Source of the DNA: Odoribacter laneus YIT 12061
Lineage (GTDB): Bacteria; Bacteroidota; Bacteroidia; Bacteroidales; Marinifilaceae
NCBI RefSeq assembly: GCF_000243215.1
Contig: NZ_JH594596.1
Coordinates: 927,297 to 991,296, forward strand
Length of the DNA: 64,000 nucleotides
Direction: 5' to 3'
Under the pieces are notes generated by a model. That model made no database searches. It was given only the letters and a program-made list of their open reading frames with translations, and had not been told where the DNA came from. The translations under genes were made by a program, and so were the position numbers. This document shows positions 46,457 to 56,762 of the stretch, in pieces (positions within the stretch are counted from its first letter, which is position 1; the number at the start of each line of letters is the position of its first letter).

Positions 46457-47533
46457 ATGGCAGGAAATTTATTTGGTAAATTATATCGGCTGAGTTCGTT
46501 TGGGGAGTCACACGGAGCAGCAGTAGGGGGAGTGATTGACGGATGTCCGGCAGGCATAGCCTTGTCGGTGGAAGGTATACAACAGGAATTAAACAGGCGA
46601 AGACCGGGACAGTCGGATGTATCCACCCCCCGTTATGAAGCGGATGAAGTGGAAATTCTTTCGGGTCTTTTTGAAGGGAGGACAACGGGGATGCCTATTG
46701 CTTTTATCGTTTGGAATAAAAATCAGAACAGTAAGGATTATACGGATTTAAAAGAACTTTACCGTCCTTCTCATGCCGATTATTCCTGGCAGCAGAAATA
46801 TGGGATAAGAGATTACCGGGGGGGAGGGCGCTCGTCTGCCCGGGAACATATTGCCCGGGTGGTAGGAGGAGCGGTGGCGAAGCAAATTCTGGCGGGATAT
46901 GGAATAGGTATTTACGCCTATACTTCTCAAGTAGGGGGGATCTGCCTGCCTTGTTCTTACCGGGAAATAGATATTGAAAAGAGAGAGACCAATATCGTAC
47001 GTTGTCCGGACGAAGAAACGGCAAAGCGAATGATCGGGTTGATACGGGAAGTAAAAGAGGCTGGAGACAGTGTGGGAGGAGTCGTCAGCTGCCTTATTCG
47101 CGGAGTAATGCCCGGTCTGGGAGAGCCTGTATTCGATCGTTTTCAGGCTCGCTTGGCTCAGGCTGTAATGAGTATCAATGCTACCAAGGGATTTGAATAC
47201 GGGACGGGTTTTTCGGCTGCCGGTATGCGGGGAAGCGAGCATAACGACCCTTTTGTGATCCGGGACGGACAGGTGAGGACCGAAACAAACCGGTCCGGAG
47301 GGATACAGGGAGGAGTGACAAATGGCGAAGATATTTATTTCCGGGTAGCTTTTAAACCGGTCGCTACGATTATGCGGGAACAGGAGACTGTCAACCACAG
47401 GGGAGAAGAGATTACCTTTGAAGCACAGGGCAGGCATGATCCTTGTGTCGTACCGAGAGCCGTGCCTGTTGTAGAAGCAATGGCTGCCATGGTCGTGTTG
47501 GATATGTTGTTGGAATCCAGAACTGTAAGATAA
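46457..47533 (+). CDS. aroC: Chorismate synthase
   Basis: The 358-residue FMN-dependent enzyme converts EPSP to chorismate, the last common step of aromatic biosynthesis. Signatures are [21 protein letters not shown] at the N-terminus, [14 protein letters not shown], the [10 protein letters not shown] motif (near 125) and [12 protein letters not shown]; the C-terminus has [18 protein letters not shown]. It is followed by a symporter gene only 4 bases later. Confidence 0.97.
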   Translation: MAGNLFGKLYRLSSFGESHGAAVGGVIDGCPAGIALSVEGIQQELNRRRPGQSDVSTPRYEADEVEILSGLFEGRTTGMPIAFIVWNKNQNSKDYTDLKELYRPSHADYSWQQKYGIRDYRGGGRSSAREHIARVVGGAVAKQILAGYGIGIYAYTSQVGGICLPCSYREIDIEKRETNIVRCPDEETAKRMIGLIREVKEAGDSVGGVVSCLIRGVMPGLGEPVFDRFQARLAQAVMSINATKGFEYGTGFSAAGMRGSEHNDPFVIRDGQVRTETNRSGGIQGGVTNGEDIYFRVAFKPVATIMREQETVNHRGEEITFEAQGRHDPCVVPRAVPVVEAMAAMVVLDMLLESRTVR

Positions 47534-47537
47534 TTTT

Positions 47538-48836
47538 ATGTGGAAACGAATCCCTCTTTATGTAAAGATTTTGCTCGGAATGACGGCCGGCATTTTGCTC
47601 GGATTTATAGCTTGTGCCCTGCATTTTGAAGGATTTGTTTCAGATTGGGTGAAACCCTGGGGGACGATTTTTATCCGTTTATTAAAGTTTGTGGCAGTGC
47701 CTTTGGTTTTTATTTCCTTGATCAAGGGGATAGGCGGACTGAAAGATATCAGCCGTCTTTCCCATATGGGATTTAGAACCGTTGCGATTTATATCGGTAC
47801 CACCGTAATGGCTATTACAGTCGGTTTGCTACTGGTGAATCTCATCCATCCCGGAAAAGTCTTTCCGCGGGAAAAAGCAGAAGAATACCGCGGACGGTAC
47901 GAGCAAACGGTAGATGAAAAAAAGAAGGCAGCCGAGGAGATTAAAGATGCGGGCCCTCTGGCTTTTCTTGTGGATATGGTGCCTGAAAATCTGATTCAGG
48001 CCGGATCGGATAATACAAAAATGTTGCAAATTATATTTGTGGCCTTATTGTTTGGAATTGCCATGGTAGCTGTCGGAGGCGAGAAGATGAAAGTTCTGAT
48101 GTCGGCTTTGGATGCTGCCGATACAGTTATTTTGAAGATTATTGATTATATTATGGAATTTGCTCCATTGGGGGTGTTGGGATTAATGGCTTCTTTGGTA
48201 GTCGATTCTGCAGGGAATGGAGAAATTTTTGCGGCTTTGGGGATGTATGCTTTTACCGTGGCATTCAGTTTATTCTTGCTGATTTTCCTCTTCTATCCGG
48301 CCTTGCTTCGTCTGTTTACCTCTGTCAAAATCAAGCAATTTTTTTGGGCAATGTCTCCCGTGCAACTATTGGCTTTTTCTACCAGTTCGAGTGCCGCGAC
48401 TTTGCCTTTAACGCTGGAACGGACTGAACAGGAATTGAAGATTTCCAATGAAGTAGTTTCTTTTGTCCTGCCTGTAGGAGTAACCATTAACATGGATGGA
48501 ACCAGTTGTTATCAGGCTGTGGCGACTGTTTTTATTGCTCAGGTAATGGGATTGGAGCTGACTCTTTCCCAGATGTTGCTGATCATTTTTATGACAACTT
48601 TATCCTCTATTGGTACGCCGGGAATCCCGGGAGGGAGTATCGTCATGTTTGTCATGGTCCTTTCTTCGGTCGGAATTCCCGTAGAGGGGTTGGCTTTGAT
48701 TTTAGGTATGGACCGGCCTCTGGATATGTTACGTACGGTGGTGAATGTAACGGGAGATGCGACGGTGGCTTGTATGGTGGAAGAGGGAGAGAAAAATCGT
48801 AAAGGGAAGCACCGGCTTAGGGGTACGGATAGTTAA
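47538..48836 (+). CDS. Dicarboxylate/amino acid:cation symporter (GltP/DctA family)
   Basis: The 432-residue inner-membrane carrier of the DAACS family has about eight membrane helices plus two re-entrant loops. The serine-rich loop STSSSAATLPLTLERTE and the NMDGTSCYQAVATVFIAQ motif form the substrate and cation site. Likely substrates are C4-dicarboxylates, glutamate/aspartate or serine/threonine, driven by sodium or protons. The 4-base spacing implies translational coupling with aroC, although a functional link is not obvious. A charged insert (PREKAEEYRGRYEQTVDEKK) lies in an extramembrane loop. Confidence 0.93.
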   Translation: MWKRIPLYVKILLGMTAGILLGFIACALHFEGFVSDWVKPWGTIFIRLLKFVAVPLVFISLIKGIGGLKDISRLSHMGFRTVAIYIGTTVMAITVGLLLVNLIHPGKVFPREKAEEYRGRYEQTVDEKKKAAEEIKDAGPLAFLVDMVPENLIQAGSDNTKMLQIIFVALLFGIAMVAVGGEKMKVLMSALDAADTVILKIIDYIMEFAPLGVLGLMASLVVDSAGNGEIFAALGMYAFTVAFSLFLLIFLFYPALLRLFTSVKIKQFFWAMSPVQLLAFSTSSSAATLPLTLERTEQELKISNEVVSFVLPVGVTINMDGTSCYQAVATVFIAQVMGLELTLSQMLLIIFMTTLSSIGTPGIPGGSIVMFVMVLSSVGIPVEGLALILGMDRPLDMLRTVVNVTGDATVACMVEEGEKNRKGKHRLRGTDS

Positions 48837-49164
48837 CTACTTAATACCACCCAACCTCATTTTCAATTTTTTCTTCGGTGTATTTGATTCTATAAAGAAG
48901 TTTATAAACGTTGTCCCCTTGAAAAAGAAATAAGAGTCTATTCCTGACAAATAATACATGGGGATGGTGCTTGACGGAAAATAGGCGACCCGGATTTACT
49001 TAAAGCAGAAATTCCTTGTCTGTTCCGTACTGGCAGCAGTTAAAAGACTGCTTTAACAATGGGGAAGAAATAAATAATAAATTCGGGCTTACCTTGGAGA
49101 TTTTCCGTTTTTAGTAAAACAGGAGCAATCTTCCGGTAAGCCCGAAATTTATTTTTGAATTCAA
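48837..49164. other. Intergenic region; holds the terminator of the minus-strand lipoprotein
   Basis: The first ~240 bases show no recognised element. A 12-bp inverted repeat (49082-49093 with 49135-49146, core CGGGCTTACC) has an inner partly paired loop. On the minus strand it follows the stop of the lipocalin-like gene at 49165 closely and could end its transcript. Confidence 0.5.
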
Positions 49165-49692
49165 TTAGTTAATTCGTTTCATACGGTAATATATACTGGC
49201 AGATGCAATTTGATCTACAACTGTTTTAAAGGTTGCATCCTTTGCTGCTAGAGCTTGTAAGAGTTTCATATAAGAATCTCCAGCAAAAGTTATTTTCAGT
49301 ACATTGTCCGTTAAATCGATGTCGCCCAGCAGGTCGGGAACTCCGGCCATCGGAGAAGCGATGGACATGATACCGTCATTTAATACATACTGGTAGGTTT
49401 TAGACTGAGTAGTCCCTCCATTTACGGATAAAGGAAAAGTTACGGATTTGTTTGTAATCACAATCCGGGAATTGACAGCAATCAAGAGGTAATTGGCAAT
49501 TTGAGACTCTAATTGTTCCTCCGTTTGGGTTGCTGTAGCCACAGGTGTTACATCCGCTTTCGATTCTACCAGATTCCAGGTTCCGATAACTGTTGTTTGG
49601 TCATTTTTGTCATCATCGTCACAGGCAGCTGTAAGAAATACCGCGGTGAAAACGATCCCCGCCACAATCATAATTCTTCTTATTGTTTTCAT
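49165..49692 (-). CDS. Lipocalin-like surface lipoprotein
   Basis: The 175-residue protein has a lipoprotein signal (FLTAAC) immediately followed by DDDDKND. Acidic residues after the lipobox are the Bacteroidota signal for export of lipoproteins to the outer face of the outer membrane. The mature part begins with IGTWNLVES, the GxW motif of calycin/lipocalin folds, and ends with a predicted beta-rich region and YYRMKRIN. A related lipoprotein lies at 57467-57964 (shared SYM-x-x-LQ and a closing Y-x-M-x-R). No known ligand. It is divergent from the BspA-like pair. Confidence 0.75.
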   Translation of the reverse strand: MKTIRRIMIVAGIVFTAVFLTAACDDDDKNDQTTVIGTWNLVESKADVTPVATATQTEEQLESQIANYLLIAVNSRIVITNKSVTFPLSVNGGTTQSKTYQYVLNDGIMSIASPMAGVPDLLGDIDLTDNVLKITFAGDSYMKLLQALAAKDATFKTVVDQIASASIYYRMKRIN

Positions 49693-50421
49693 AATAGGTA
49701 TTAGTTTAATTGGTTTATTCGTAGGATTAAACGTTGTAACTTATACTAAGTTTGCAGAATCAGCGATTTTTAACTTTAATCTGTTTTTCTTATTGAATAA
49801 GGGAGAATTAGCCCTCAAAAAGTGCCGTTTTTAAAGGTTTGTTCGCATTCGTTAAACGTAGATAGGGTAAAATAAAAACAAAACAACCTTTTTACTAGAC
49901 AGAAGACGACTGGGGTTATTTTAGAATTTTGCTTGGGATGGGGTAAAACAGGAGACAACAAATAAGGAGGATATACTTAAAATATCGTTCGTTTTTTATA
50001 GCAATCCTTTTAAATATTTTGTAACAAAATTAAACAATTTATTGAAATCTCAAAATCCTTTGGCTCAAAATATTATTGGTTTACTTCCTAAACTTATCTG
50101 ATGTTATAATTCATCCAATTTTAACGAACATTTATATTTGTTTGTATATTTTAAAAATAGATTTTATTCCTAACTATAAAGCCAGAAGTTATTGTTAAGG
50201 AAAAAATAAACCGAGTATTCATTAAAACTAAACTGCCTATGAAAAAATCGTTTCAACCGTTTATTATCTTATTTTATGAATTTTATCACTGTTGGAAAGA
50301 CAGTTTGTAAGAGATTGAATTGAAAAATAATTAATCTTTTATTTTTATGGCGGGTGTGCATTCTATCGGCTAGTTCGTCATGAAATTCTAACTAAATCAA
50401 CTAACTAAATTCTTCAACATT
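49693..50421. other. Intergenic region between divergent lipoprotein genes
   Basis: These 729 AT-rich bases have no plausible gene. They should hold promoters for both the minus-strand lipoprotein and the BACON/BspA gene at 50422. A TATATTTG box (50133-50140) fits TAnnTTTG on the plus strand and would give a leader of about 280 bases. AACTAA-type short repeats occur just before the ATG at 50422. I see no strong hairpins. Confidence 0.5.
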
Positions 50422-51936
50422 ATGAAAAAACTTTATCTGATACTGGGAATAGCCTTATTGTTCGCTTGCAGTGACGATAACACGGAACCTCCCGCTCCTG
50501 TGCCTGTTGAGCCGGACGAAGCAAGTGTAGAACTGAATTTAACGGAGGTTCAAATCCCCCGTGCCGGCGGTTCTGCAGAAGTAACCGTTGTGTCAAATTA
50601 TGAGGACTGGGAGGTGGAGTGTGGAGAGACTTGGCTTTCGATTCAAAAGTCTGGGAACAAATTAATCCTTTCTGCTGCCGAAAACGCTTCCTTAAAACGT
50701 AATGTTGCTACGGTTACTATTACGGTTCAGGGAGAAGGGGAGAATAATACGGCTTCTGCTACGCTCAGTGTTATACAGAATGATGCCGCTTTAGTTATCG
50801 GGATAGAATTGCCGGATGGGGCGAAAATGACGGCTCCGGTCGTAGGTCAGATGAATTGTACGATAGATTGGGGAGACGGTACGGTAGATGCGATCGAAGG
50901 ATATTTCGACGGACTTTTTACACCGCAACCTTCACACATATATAGGAAAGGCGGAACTTATCAGATCCGTATTGCCGGACAGATGCCGATGATGGATATC
51001 GGATTGTCGTTTGACGATATTCAGGCCGGTTATATTACCGAAGTAATTCAATGGGGAAATACCGGTCTCGTTTCTATGGACAGGGCGCTTAAAGGTTGTG
51101 TCAATCTGATTCGCATACCCGGTGATACAGATGGTTCTTTTACGGAAGTAACCGAATTCTCAAATGCTTTTTATAATTGTAAATCGCTGACAAAGATCCC
51201 GGCTGATTTGTTCGTGAATTGCAGTAAGGTTACGACTTTTGCATTTTGTTTTCAGGATGCGGGATTGAGAGCTGTACCAGCTGGTTTGTTTGACAATTGT
51301 AGTGCGGCAAAGACCTTTATTAGTGCTTTTTCGAATTGTTATATGAACTCTTTGCCGGACGAGCTTTTTAGTAAATGCGTTTCGGTTACGACGTTTAGTA
51401 GCGTATTTTATCGCTGTCAGTTGTTGCAAAGTATACCTGAAAATCTATTTAAAGGCTGTGAAAATGTGGAAAAATTTTCTTATGCTTTTCGCGGTTGTCC
51501 TTCGCTGACAGAGATCCCGGAAGGTTTATTTCGTTTTTGTCCGCTTGCTAATGATTTCAGTGGTGTATTTACAATGTGTTATTCTCTTAAAACGCTCCCC
51601 GAAGGTCTGTTCGCTGGTAATCCGAAAGCTGAAAGTTTTGGATATTGTTTTATGGATTGCACTTCTTTGGCTGAGATCCCTGCCGGATTATTCTCCGCTA
51701 ACCGGGCGGTTAAGAGTTTCCAGGGGACGTTCCGCGGTTGTCTTCGGGTGAGTGGAGAGTCGCCTTATGTAGTGGTGAACGGGACGAAGGTGCACCTTTA
51801 TGAACGGAGTAAATATGGAGGACAGTTTATCGCTCCCGACAAATATGAATATTGTTTCAGTGATTGTACCGGACTGACGGATTATTCATATATGGAAAAG
51901 AATTATCCGGAATGGTCGAATACCTATCTTAAGTAA
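50422..51936 (+). CDS. Surface lipoprotein: BACON domain plus eight BspA-like leucine-rich units
   Basis: The 504-residue protein starts with a lipoprotein signal (LFACSDDNTEPP), whose acidic +2/+3 residues predict surface exposure. It has one BACON domain (about residues 30-125, GGSAEVTVVSNYEDWEVECG), then a WGDGT-type region (about 130-190, CTIDWGDGTVD...SHIYRKGGTYQIRIAG). Eight repeats of about 25 residues follow with the pattern IP-x2-LF-x2-C-x5-F-x2-xF-x2-C-x-x-L, of the BspA/DUF285 type. A C-terminal cap (SGESPYVVVNGTKVHLYER...CFSDCTGLTDYS) closes the protein. BACON domains are often linked to glycan binding, while BspA-like repeats mediate adhesion in oral species. Its sister gene follows 27 bases downstream. 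Confidence 0.82.
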   Translation: MKKLYLILGIALLFACSDDNTEPPAPVPVEPDEASVELNLTEVQIPRAGGSAEVTVVSNYEDWEVECGETWLSIQKSGNKLILSAAENASLKRNVATVTITVQGEGENNTASATLSVIQNDAALVIGIELPDGAKMTAPVVGQMNCTIDWGDGTVDAIEGYFDGLFTPQPSHIYRKGGTYQIRIAGQMPMMDIGLSFDDIQAGYITEVIQWGNTGLVSMDRALKGCVNLIRIPGDTDGSFTEVTEFSNAFYNCKSLTKIPADLFVNCSKVTTFAFCFQDAGLRAVPAGLFDNCSAAKTFISAFSNCYMNSLPDELFSKCVSVTTFSSVFYRCQLLQSIPENLFKGCENVEKFSYAFRGCPSLTEIPEGLFRFCPLANDFSGVFTMCYSLKTLPEGLFAGNPKAESFGYCFMDCTSLAEIPAGLFSANRAVKSFQGTFRGCLRVSGESPYVVVNGTKVHLYERSKYGGQFIAPDKYEYCFSDCTGLTDYSYMEKNYPEWSNTYLK

Positions 51937-51963
51937 AAACGATAACCTATAAAATTCAGACAA

Positions 51964-53910
51964 ATGAAAAGATGTATACGATATATATCCGCTTTACTTG
52001 CGGTATTGGCTTTTTTTGCATGTTCTGATGACGATGAACCTGCTTTTATTCCGGCTTCGTTCGAACTGATATCCGGAGAAGGAACGGCAATCGATATCGA
52101 TCCGGACGGTACAACGGGTACCGTAAAATTTTCGTATGAAAAAGATTCTGTTTCTATTCAAGTGAAGACCAACCAGGAAAATTGGCAGTATACTTTCGAA
52201 CAACCCGCAGAGCATTTTACTGTTGTACGGGAAGGCGATAAACTGACGATTTCTGTTCCGGAAAATAAAACCTCTCTTTTTTATAAGGGTACTCTGACCC
52301 TTACTACCGGAACCGAAAGTAATTTTGCTCGTTGTGTATTGTCTCTTTCTCAATCCCCCGCTCCTGATCCTGAAGTCACTGTCGAACCCGGAATTGTTGA
52401 ATTTCCTTATCAGGGTGGAGAAACGGAACTGACCGTTACGACAACTCACGAACGGTGGACCGTCCGTAAAATGCTGGATAATTATACGGATGATTTTATT
52501 ATTGTGTCCCAAGTAGGGGATAAGGTCATTGTAAAAACACAGGAGAATCATACCCCATTGCTGTTAAATGGTACGGTGATTGTTACTTGCGGAGAAGGTG
52601 ACCGTATCGTCGAAGCAGAAGTATCTGTAACCCAACAGGGAGCTCCTCCTGTCTCTCTTAGCGTGGATAAGACTTCGATTGAGTTTACCTCAGAAGGCGG
52701 AACCGATACTGTTGCTGTAACTGTGGAAAATGTTGAAGATTGGAATTTTCAGTGTAAGGAAACCTGGTTGACGGTTAAGCGTGAGGGTAACTTCCTATTG
52801 CTTACCGCTCCCGCAAATCATTCGGCCAATACTCCTACTGCAGAAATATTAGTGTACGCTGGTAATAAAGATTATAAGAATTATGATGAACGTCGCATTA
52901 CAATTACCCAGAAAAGTTGGGAAAATGCCGGTGCATTGGTATTTGAGCTCACTATCCCTGAACCCCAGGACGGAGGGGTTACCGCATTGCTGCCTTTGAT
53001 TGGGTTGACGAACTGTACAATCGATTGGGGAGACGGAAGCGAACTCGCCCATCCGACTGAAAAAATTCCGTCGCATATATATGCCGCAGCCGGTGTATAC
53101 AAAGTTGCTGTCAGGGGAGGTGTGGAAAAATTATATAGTCAGGATTTTGCATTTTCTTATCCGTATAAAGAGGCTCCGGGCTATATAACAGCAATACTGA
53201 GCTGGGGAAATACCGGTCTCATATCGATGGAAAGAGGACTCTATAAATGTTATAATCTGAAGCGTATTCCGGACGATACAGAGGGCGCTTTTACCAATGT
53301 GACTACTTTCTCTGATGCCTTCAATGGATGCGAATCCCTGGAAAGTATTCCGGCTGGCTTATTTACGTATGCGAAATCCGCTCAGGATTTTAGGGGATGT
53401 TTTCAGTATTGCAATGCTCTCAGAGAAATCCCAGCCACATTGTTTATCCATTGCGAGTCTGCTGAAAAATTCTACGGCACGTTTTCCAGTTGCGAAGAAC
53501 TTACTTCAGTGCCCGACGGTTTGTTTGCCGGACGTTCGAAAGTAACGACGTTTACAAGTGTATTCGGTCGTAATCCTAACTTGGAAACTGTAGGAAAGGA
53601 TGTTTTCAAAGGTTGTACGGAGAATACTTCTTTTAATCAGGCATTTTCCAGTTGTGAAAAACTCAGGTCTGTGCCTGCAGATATCTTTGACGACTGCCGT
53701 AAAGTAACGGATTTCCGCTTTGCTTTCCGTTATAATACTGCCATGAGTGGCGAATCCCCCTATACCTTGGTGGATGGAAAAAAGGTGCATCTTTATGAGC
53801 GGAACGCTTATCCGGATCATTTTAGTGCCATACCTAACTATAAAAGCTGCTTTACTGATTGTACAGGGCTTTCCGATTATAATGCTATCGTGGAGGCCGG
53901 TTGGAATTAA
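51964..53910 (+). CDS. Surface lipoprotein: three BACON-type domains plus six BspA-like units
   Basis: This 648-residue paralog of the preceding gene has the lipoprotein signal AFFACSDDDEPAF. It has three tandem BACON-like domains (about 30-135, 140-235 and 235-325; the last with EGGTDTVAVTVENVEDWNFQ), then the WGDGS region (about 335-390), six BspA-like repeat units against eight in the neighbour, and the same cap (SGESPYTLVDGKKVHLYER...CFTDCTGLSDYN). Extra BACON modules and fewer repeats suggest domain shuffling after duplication. The gene ends in a strong terminator. Confidence 0.82.
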   Translation: MKRCIRYISALLAVLAFFACSDDDEPAFIPASFELISGEGTAIDIDPDGTTGTVKFSYEKDSVSIQVKTNQENWQYTFEQPAEHFTVVREGDKLTISVPENKTSLFYKGTLTLTTGTESNFARCVLSLSQSPAPDPEVTVEPGIVEFPYQGGETELTVTTTHERWTVRKMLDNYTDDFIIVSQVGDKVIVKTQENHTPLLLNGTVIVTCGEGDRIVEAEVSVTQQGAPPVSLSVDKTSIEFTSEGGTDTVAVTVENVEDWNFQCKETWLTVKREGNFLLLTAPANHSANTPTAEILVYAGNKDYKNYDERRITITQKSWENAGALVFELTIPEPQDGGVTALLPLIGLTNCTIDWGDGSELAHPTEKIPSHIYAAAGVYKVAVRGGVEKLYSQDFAFSYPYKEAPGYITAILSWGNTGLISMERGLYKCYNLKRIPDDTEGAFTNVTTFSDAFNGCESLESIPAGLFTYAKSAQDFRGCFQYCNALREIPATLFIHCESAEKFYGTFSSCEELTSVPDGLFAGRSKVTTFTSVFGRNPNLETVGKDVFKGCTENTSFNQAFSSCEKLRSVPADIFDDCRKVTDFRFAFRYNTAMSGESPYTLVDGKKVHLYERNAYPDHFSAIPNYKSCFTDCTGLSDYNAIVEAGWN

Positions 53911-53933
53911 AAGATTCTGCTTTATATAAATGG

Positions 53934-53983
53934 AAGAGGGATCTCTCCAAAGGTAAAATGTTACTTTTTAGGAGATCCCTCTT
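53934..53983 (+). terminator. Terminator between the BspA-like operon and the convergent S9 gene
   Basis: AAGAGGGATCTC (53934-53945) pairs perfectly with GAGATCCCTCTT (53972-53983); a TCCTTTA stretch follows. It lies between the stops of convergent genes and may serve both. Confidence 0.7.
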
Positions 53984-54015
53984 TCCTTTAAACTTGCATA
54001 AAGGAAGGATAATGT

Positions 54016-55929
54016 TTATTCTGTTTTGTCGTTTTTAAGGTGTTTGTCGAAGAATTTTTCCATGGCCCGGTAAAATTCGAAACGATTTTCTTCGTTATGG
54101 AATCCGTGGCCTTCGTTTTCTTTCACCATGTAATCGACTTCAACTCCCCTTTGTTTTAAAGCAGCTACCATCTGGTCTGATTCTGCTTTGTTGACACGTG
54201 GATCATTGGCTCCCTGTACGACGAACAGAGGCGCTTTTATCTTATCAGCATGTAAGGCAGGAGAATAGTTTGCCAGCATAACGCTGTCCTGTACCGGATG
54301 GCCTACCATTTCATACATCATGTCCAGCATCGGTTTCCAATAAGGAGGAATGGTATTCAAAAAGGTGAAAAGATTGGATACTCCTACATAATCCACGGCG
54401 CAAGCATACAGATCCGGTGTAAAAGCAAGGCCGGCCAATGTGGCATAACCTCCATAACTACCTCCGTAAATGGCAATTTTGGAAGGATCGACAATTCCTT
54501 GTTCAATGAGCCATTGAACGCCGTCAGTGATGTCGTTCTGCATGTTTTGTCCCCATTGTTTATAAGAGGATTCTGTAAATTTACGCCCATAACCGGTAGA
54601 TCCCCGGAAATTCATCTGTAATACAGCATAACCGCGGTTTGCCAGAAATTGGACTTCCGGATTATAACCCCACATATCTCTTGCCCAAGGTCCTCCGTGC
54701 GGATTTACAATCACCGGTAAATTACGGGCATTTTTCAGCGTATAACCTGACGGCAGAGTGAGATAACCTTCTATTTCCAGTCCATCGCGGCTTTTGTAGG
54801 TAATCGGCAGCATGGAGGCCATTTCATTCGGATTGATCCAAGGAGCGAGATCTGCGATTTTTGTCAGCTGATCTTTGTTTACGTCATAGAGATAGTAACT
54901 TCCCCGGGTTTTGTCGTTTGCTGCATAGATAATTTTCATATCTTCCGCTTTATTCATGGCAGTAGTTCCGATTTCGTAATCTGGAAGCTGAGCTTGTATT
55001 TTTTTATACTGAGTTTCCGCTTCTTTGTCAAAGAAATGGCGCTTCATACCTTTGTGTGCCAGATATCCGGTATTGGTGATCTTTTTCTGTGCATTCGAAT
55101 AACCTATTCCTGCAATGTCATAACGATCGTTGGCATATAATTCTTCTATTTCCTGGCAGGTGGAAGGATCCACTATGACCAGAGCAGCTTTATCGCGTCC
55201 CAGATTAGATACAGCGTATACCAGTTTATTGTCCGGAGTGAAAGTCTCAAAATTCAGCTCTTCTTTAAAAGAAGTCGTTAAAACCGGGCGAAAAGGCTCT
55301 TTTTCTGTTTCTCTGTAGAGGATCTGAGTATTTACACCGTCGACAATAGCGTAGGCTACCCGTAATTTCCCGTCGTGATCTGTCATCCAGCCTTGGATAT
55401 TTCCTGGATTTTCCGCCAATAACGTCATTTCTCCGGTTTCCAGATTCAGTCGATAGGGGTCGAAAACTTGCGGGTTTCTTTGATTGGTACCGATAATAAT
55501 TAAGGAATCGATTTCTTCCAGCGGATCAATGATAGTCGTTCTTACGCCCGGAATGGCCGTATAAGCTTTAGCATCGCTTCCGTCTAAATTGATACCGTAA
55601 AGTTGATAATTTTCATCTCCTCCTGTATCCTTGAGGTAGAGAAGACGATTGTTATTTCCCCAGAAATATCCGGCAATATCCCGTTCTGTTTCGTTGGTGA
55701 TCCGTATCGCAGTATCCCTGCCCACTTCCTGAATGTATATATTCAGGCGATTCTGGTAGGGAGCCATATAAGAAAAATATTTTCCGTCGGGGGAAATCGA
55801 ATAAGAAGTTTTTTCAGAATTTTTGAAAAAATCTTCTAAAGGGATCTGACGTACTTCCTTAGGGGTACAGGCATGTAGGAAAAACAGGGCGAATGTCCAT
55901 ATTCCTATATTTAAATAATTACTTTTCAT
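54016..55929 (-). CDS. S9 family peptidase (DPP IV/acylaminoacyl peptidase type), lipoprotein
   Basis: The 637-residue protein starts with a lipoprotein signal (FFLHACTPKEV). A beta-propeller (about 30-380; ISPDGKYFSYM) precedes an alpha/beta-hydrolase domain (about 400-637). The catalytic Ser is in IAIYGGSYGGYATLAG (about 488), Asp in QGANDPRVNKAES (about 571) and His in NEGHGFHNEENR (about 606). It is a second, diverged S9 enzyme besides that at 9830. It probably acts in the periplasm on peptides; exact specificity is not determinable. It is transcribed alone. Confidence 0.9.
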   Translation of the reverse strand: MKSNYLNIGIWTFALFFLHACTPKEVRQIPLEDFFKNSEKTSYSISPDGKYFSYMAPYQNRLNIYIQEVGRDTAIRITNETERDIAGYFWGNNNRLLYLKDTGGDENYQLYGINLDGSDAKAYTAIPGVRTTIIDPLEEIDSLIIIGTNQRNPQVFDPYRLNLETGEMTLLAENPGNIQGWMTDHDGKLRVAYAIVDGVNTQILYRETEKEPFRPVLTTSFKEELNFETFTPDNKLVYAVSNLGRDKAALVIVDPSTCQEIEELYANDRYDIAGIGYSNAQKKITNTGYLAHKGMKRHFFDKEAETQYKKIQAQLPDYEIGTTAMNKAEDMKIIYAANDKTRGSYYLYDVNKDQLTKIADLAPWINPNEMASMLPITYKSRDGLEIEGYLTLPSGYTLKNARNLPVIVNPHGGPWARDMWGYNPEVQFLANRGYAVLQMNFRGSTGYGRKFTESSYKQWGQNMQNDITDGVQWLIEQGIVDPSKIAIYGGSYGGYATLAGLAFTPDLYACAVDYVGVSNLFTFLNTIPPYWKPMLDMMYEMVGHPVQDSVMLANYSPALHADKIKAPLFVVQGANDPRVNKAESDQMVAALKQRGVEVDYMVKENEGHGFHNEENRFEFYRAMEKFFDKHLKNDKTE

Positions 55930-56354
55930 AGGCTTAGATTTAATTGATTATTCTTTGTTTTTTGTTTATTATAGATAAAATATAGTTTATAAAAATGAGG
56001 AATCTGATGCCAGAGGAGTGGACAAACAAAAGTAATAAAATATTTAGTTATGTCAAGATAAGAAAGATAAAAACATATATTTTCCAATGGGAAAGTATGC
56101 TTAAAAGAGAAGAGATGGTGATATGTTTATGGGGCCACTTGCCGGACAAGGTGTTTTCCGTGCTGAAAGAGTGAAATTAACCGGAAAGGGAGTGATTTTC
56201 AGGTGCGAATTATTCTTCTGCTTCCGGAGTGAGCTGGGATTGTTTTCCCTTTGAGGCTTTCCACACTTGAATCTTCAGACAAATTATTAAAAAGAAAAAT
56301 TTGTATCCCACAAATGCTTTTTATACTTTTGAGAAAATTTAAACGAAATGCATT
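55930..56354. other. Intergenic region between divergent genes
   Basis: No gene is visible. Apart from the promoter at 56300-56331 for the gene at 56355, I see no repeats or strong hairpins in the AT-rich left part and only an unremarkable GC-richer middle (about 56130-56260). Confidence 0.5.
56300..56331 (+). promoter_or_regulatory. Consensus promoter (TTTG-N20-TACTTTTG) for the small gene at 56355
   Basis: TTTG (56300-56303), exactly 20 bases, then TACTTTTG (56324-56331). The ATG follows 24 bases later. Confidence 0.75.
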
Positions 56355-56645
56355 ATGGCAAGTATTAGAAGACTCAAGAAAGATGTAGATTATCTGACTT
56401 TTTCAGTAATAGGCGACTGTTTTAATTATAGCATCATAAGCGGTAAAAATAATCCTCATGTCAGTGAAATTGTGAAAAATATCATTGCTACCCGGAACGA
56501 TTTGAGGGATAGGATTAATGCAGGCAGAAAAAAACAGGAGAAAAAAGAGGTGAAAAAGTATTACGATGCTATTTTTAATGATTTATTAAAGAGTGTGGAC
56601 CAGGCTTTTACTGAACTGAGTGAGGCAGTGAAAAAAGCAGAATAA
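56355..56645 (+). CDS. Conserved small helical protein, function unknown
   Basis: The 96-residue product (MASIRRLKKDVDYLTFSVIG) is charged and largely helical, with a lysine-rich middle (GRKKQEKKEVKKYYD) and no signal peptide. I recall similar uncharacterised proteins in Bacteroidales but cannot assign a family with certainty. A consensus promoter just upstream supports expression. It is followed by the YgjP-like metalloprotease gene, 117 bases on. Confidence 0.7.
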   Translation: MASIRRLKKDVDYLTFSVIGDCFNYSIISGKNNPHVSEIVKNIIATRNDLRDRINAGRKKQEKKEVKKYYDAIFNDLLKSVDQAFTELSEAVKKAE

Positions 56646-56762
56646 ATGATTTTTTGATGAATAAAAATTCGGACTTTTGTTTTCCGAATGTTCGATGTAA
56701 ATAGTTAAAGAAGCCGGAAAAAATTGTTTTACGGCTTCTTTTCTTTTAGAAAAGGGGGAGAT

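Noticed and set aside
46748-47437. A 229-codon open frame on the minus strand
   Set aside because: Antisense to aroC, which is complete and carries all chorismate synthase signatures.
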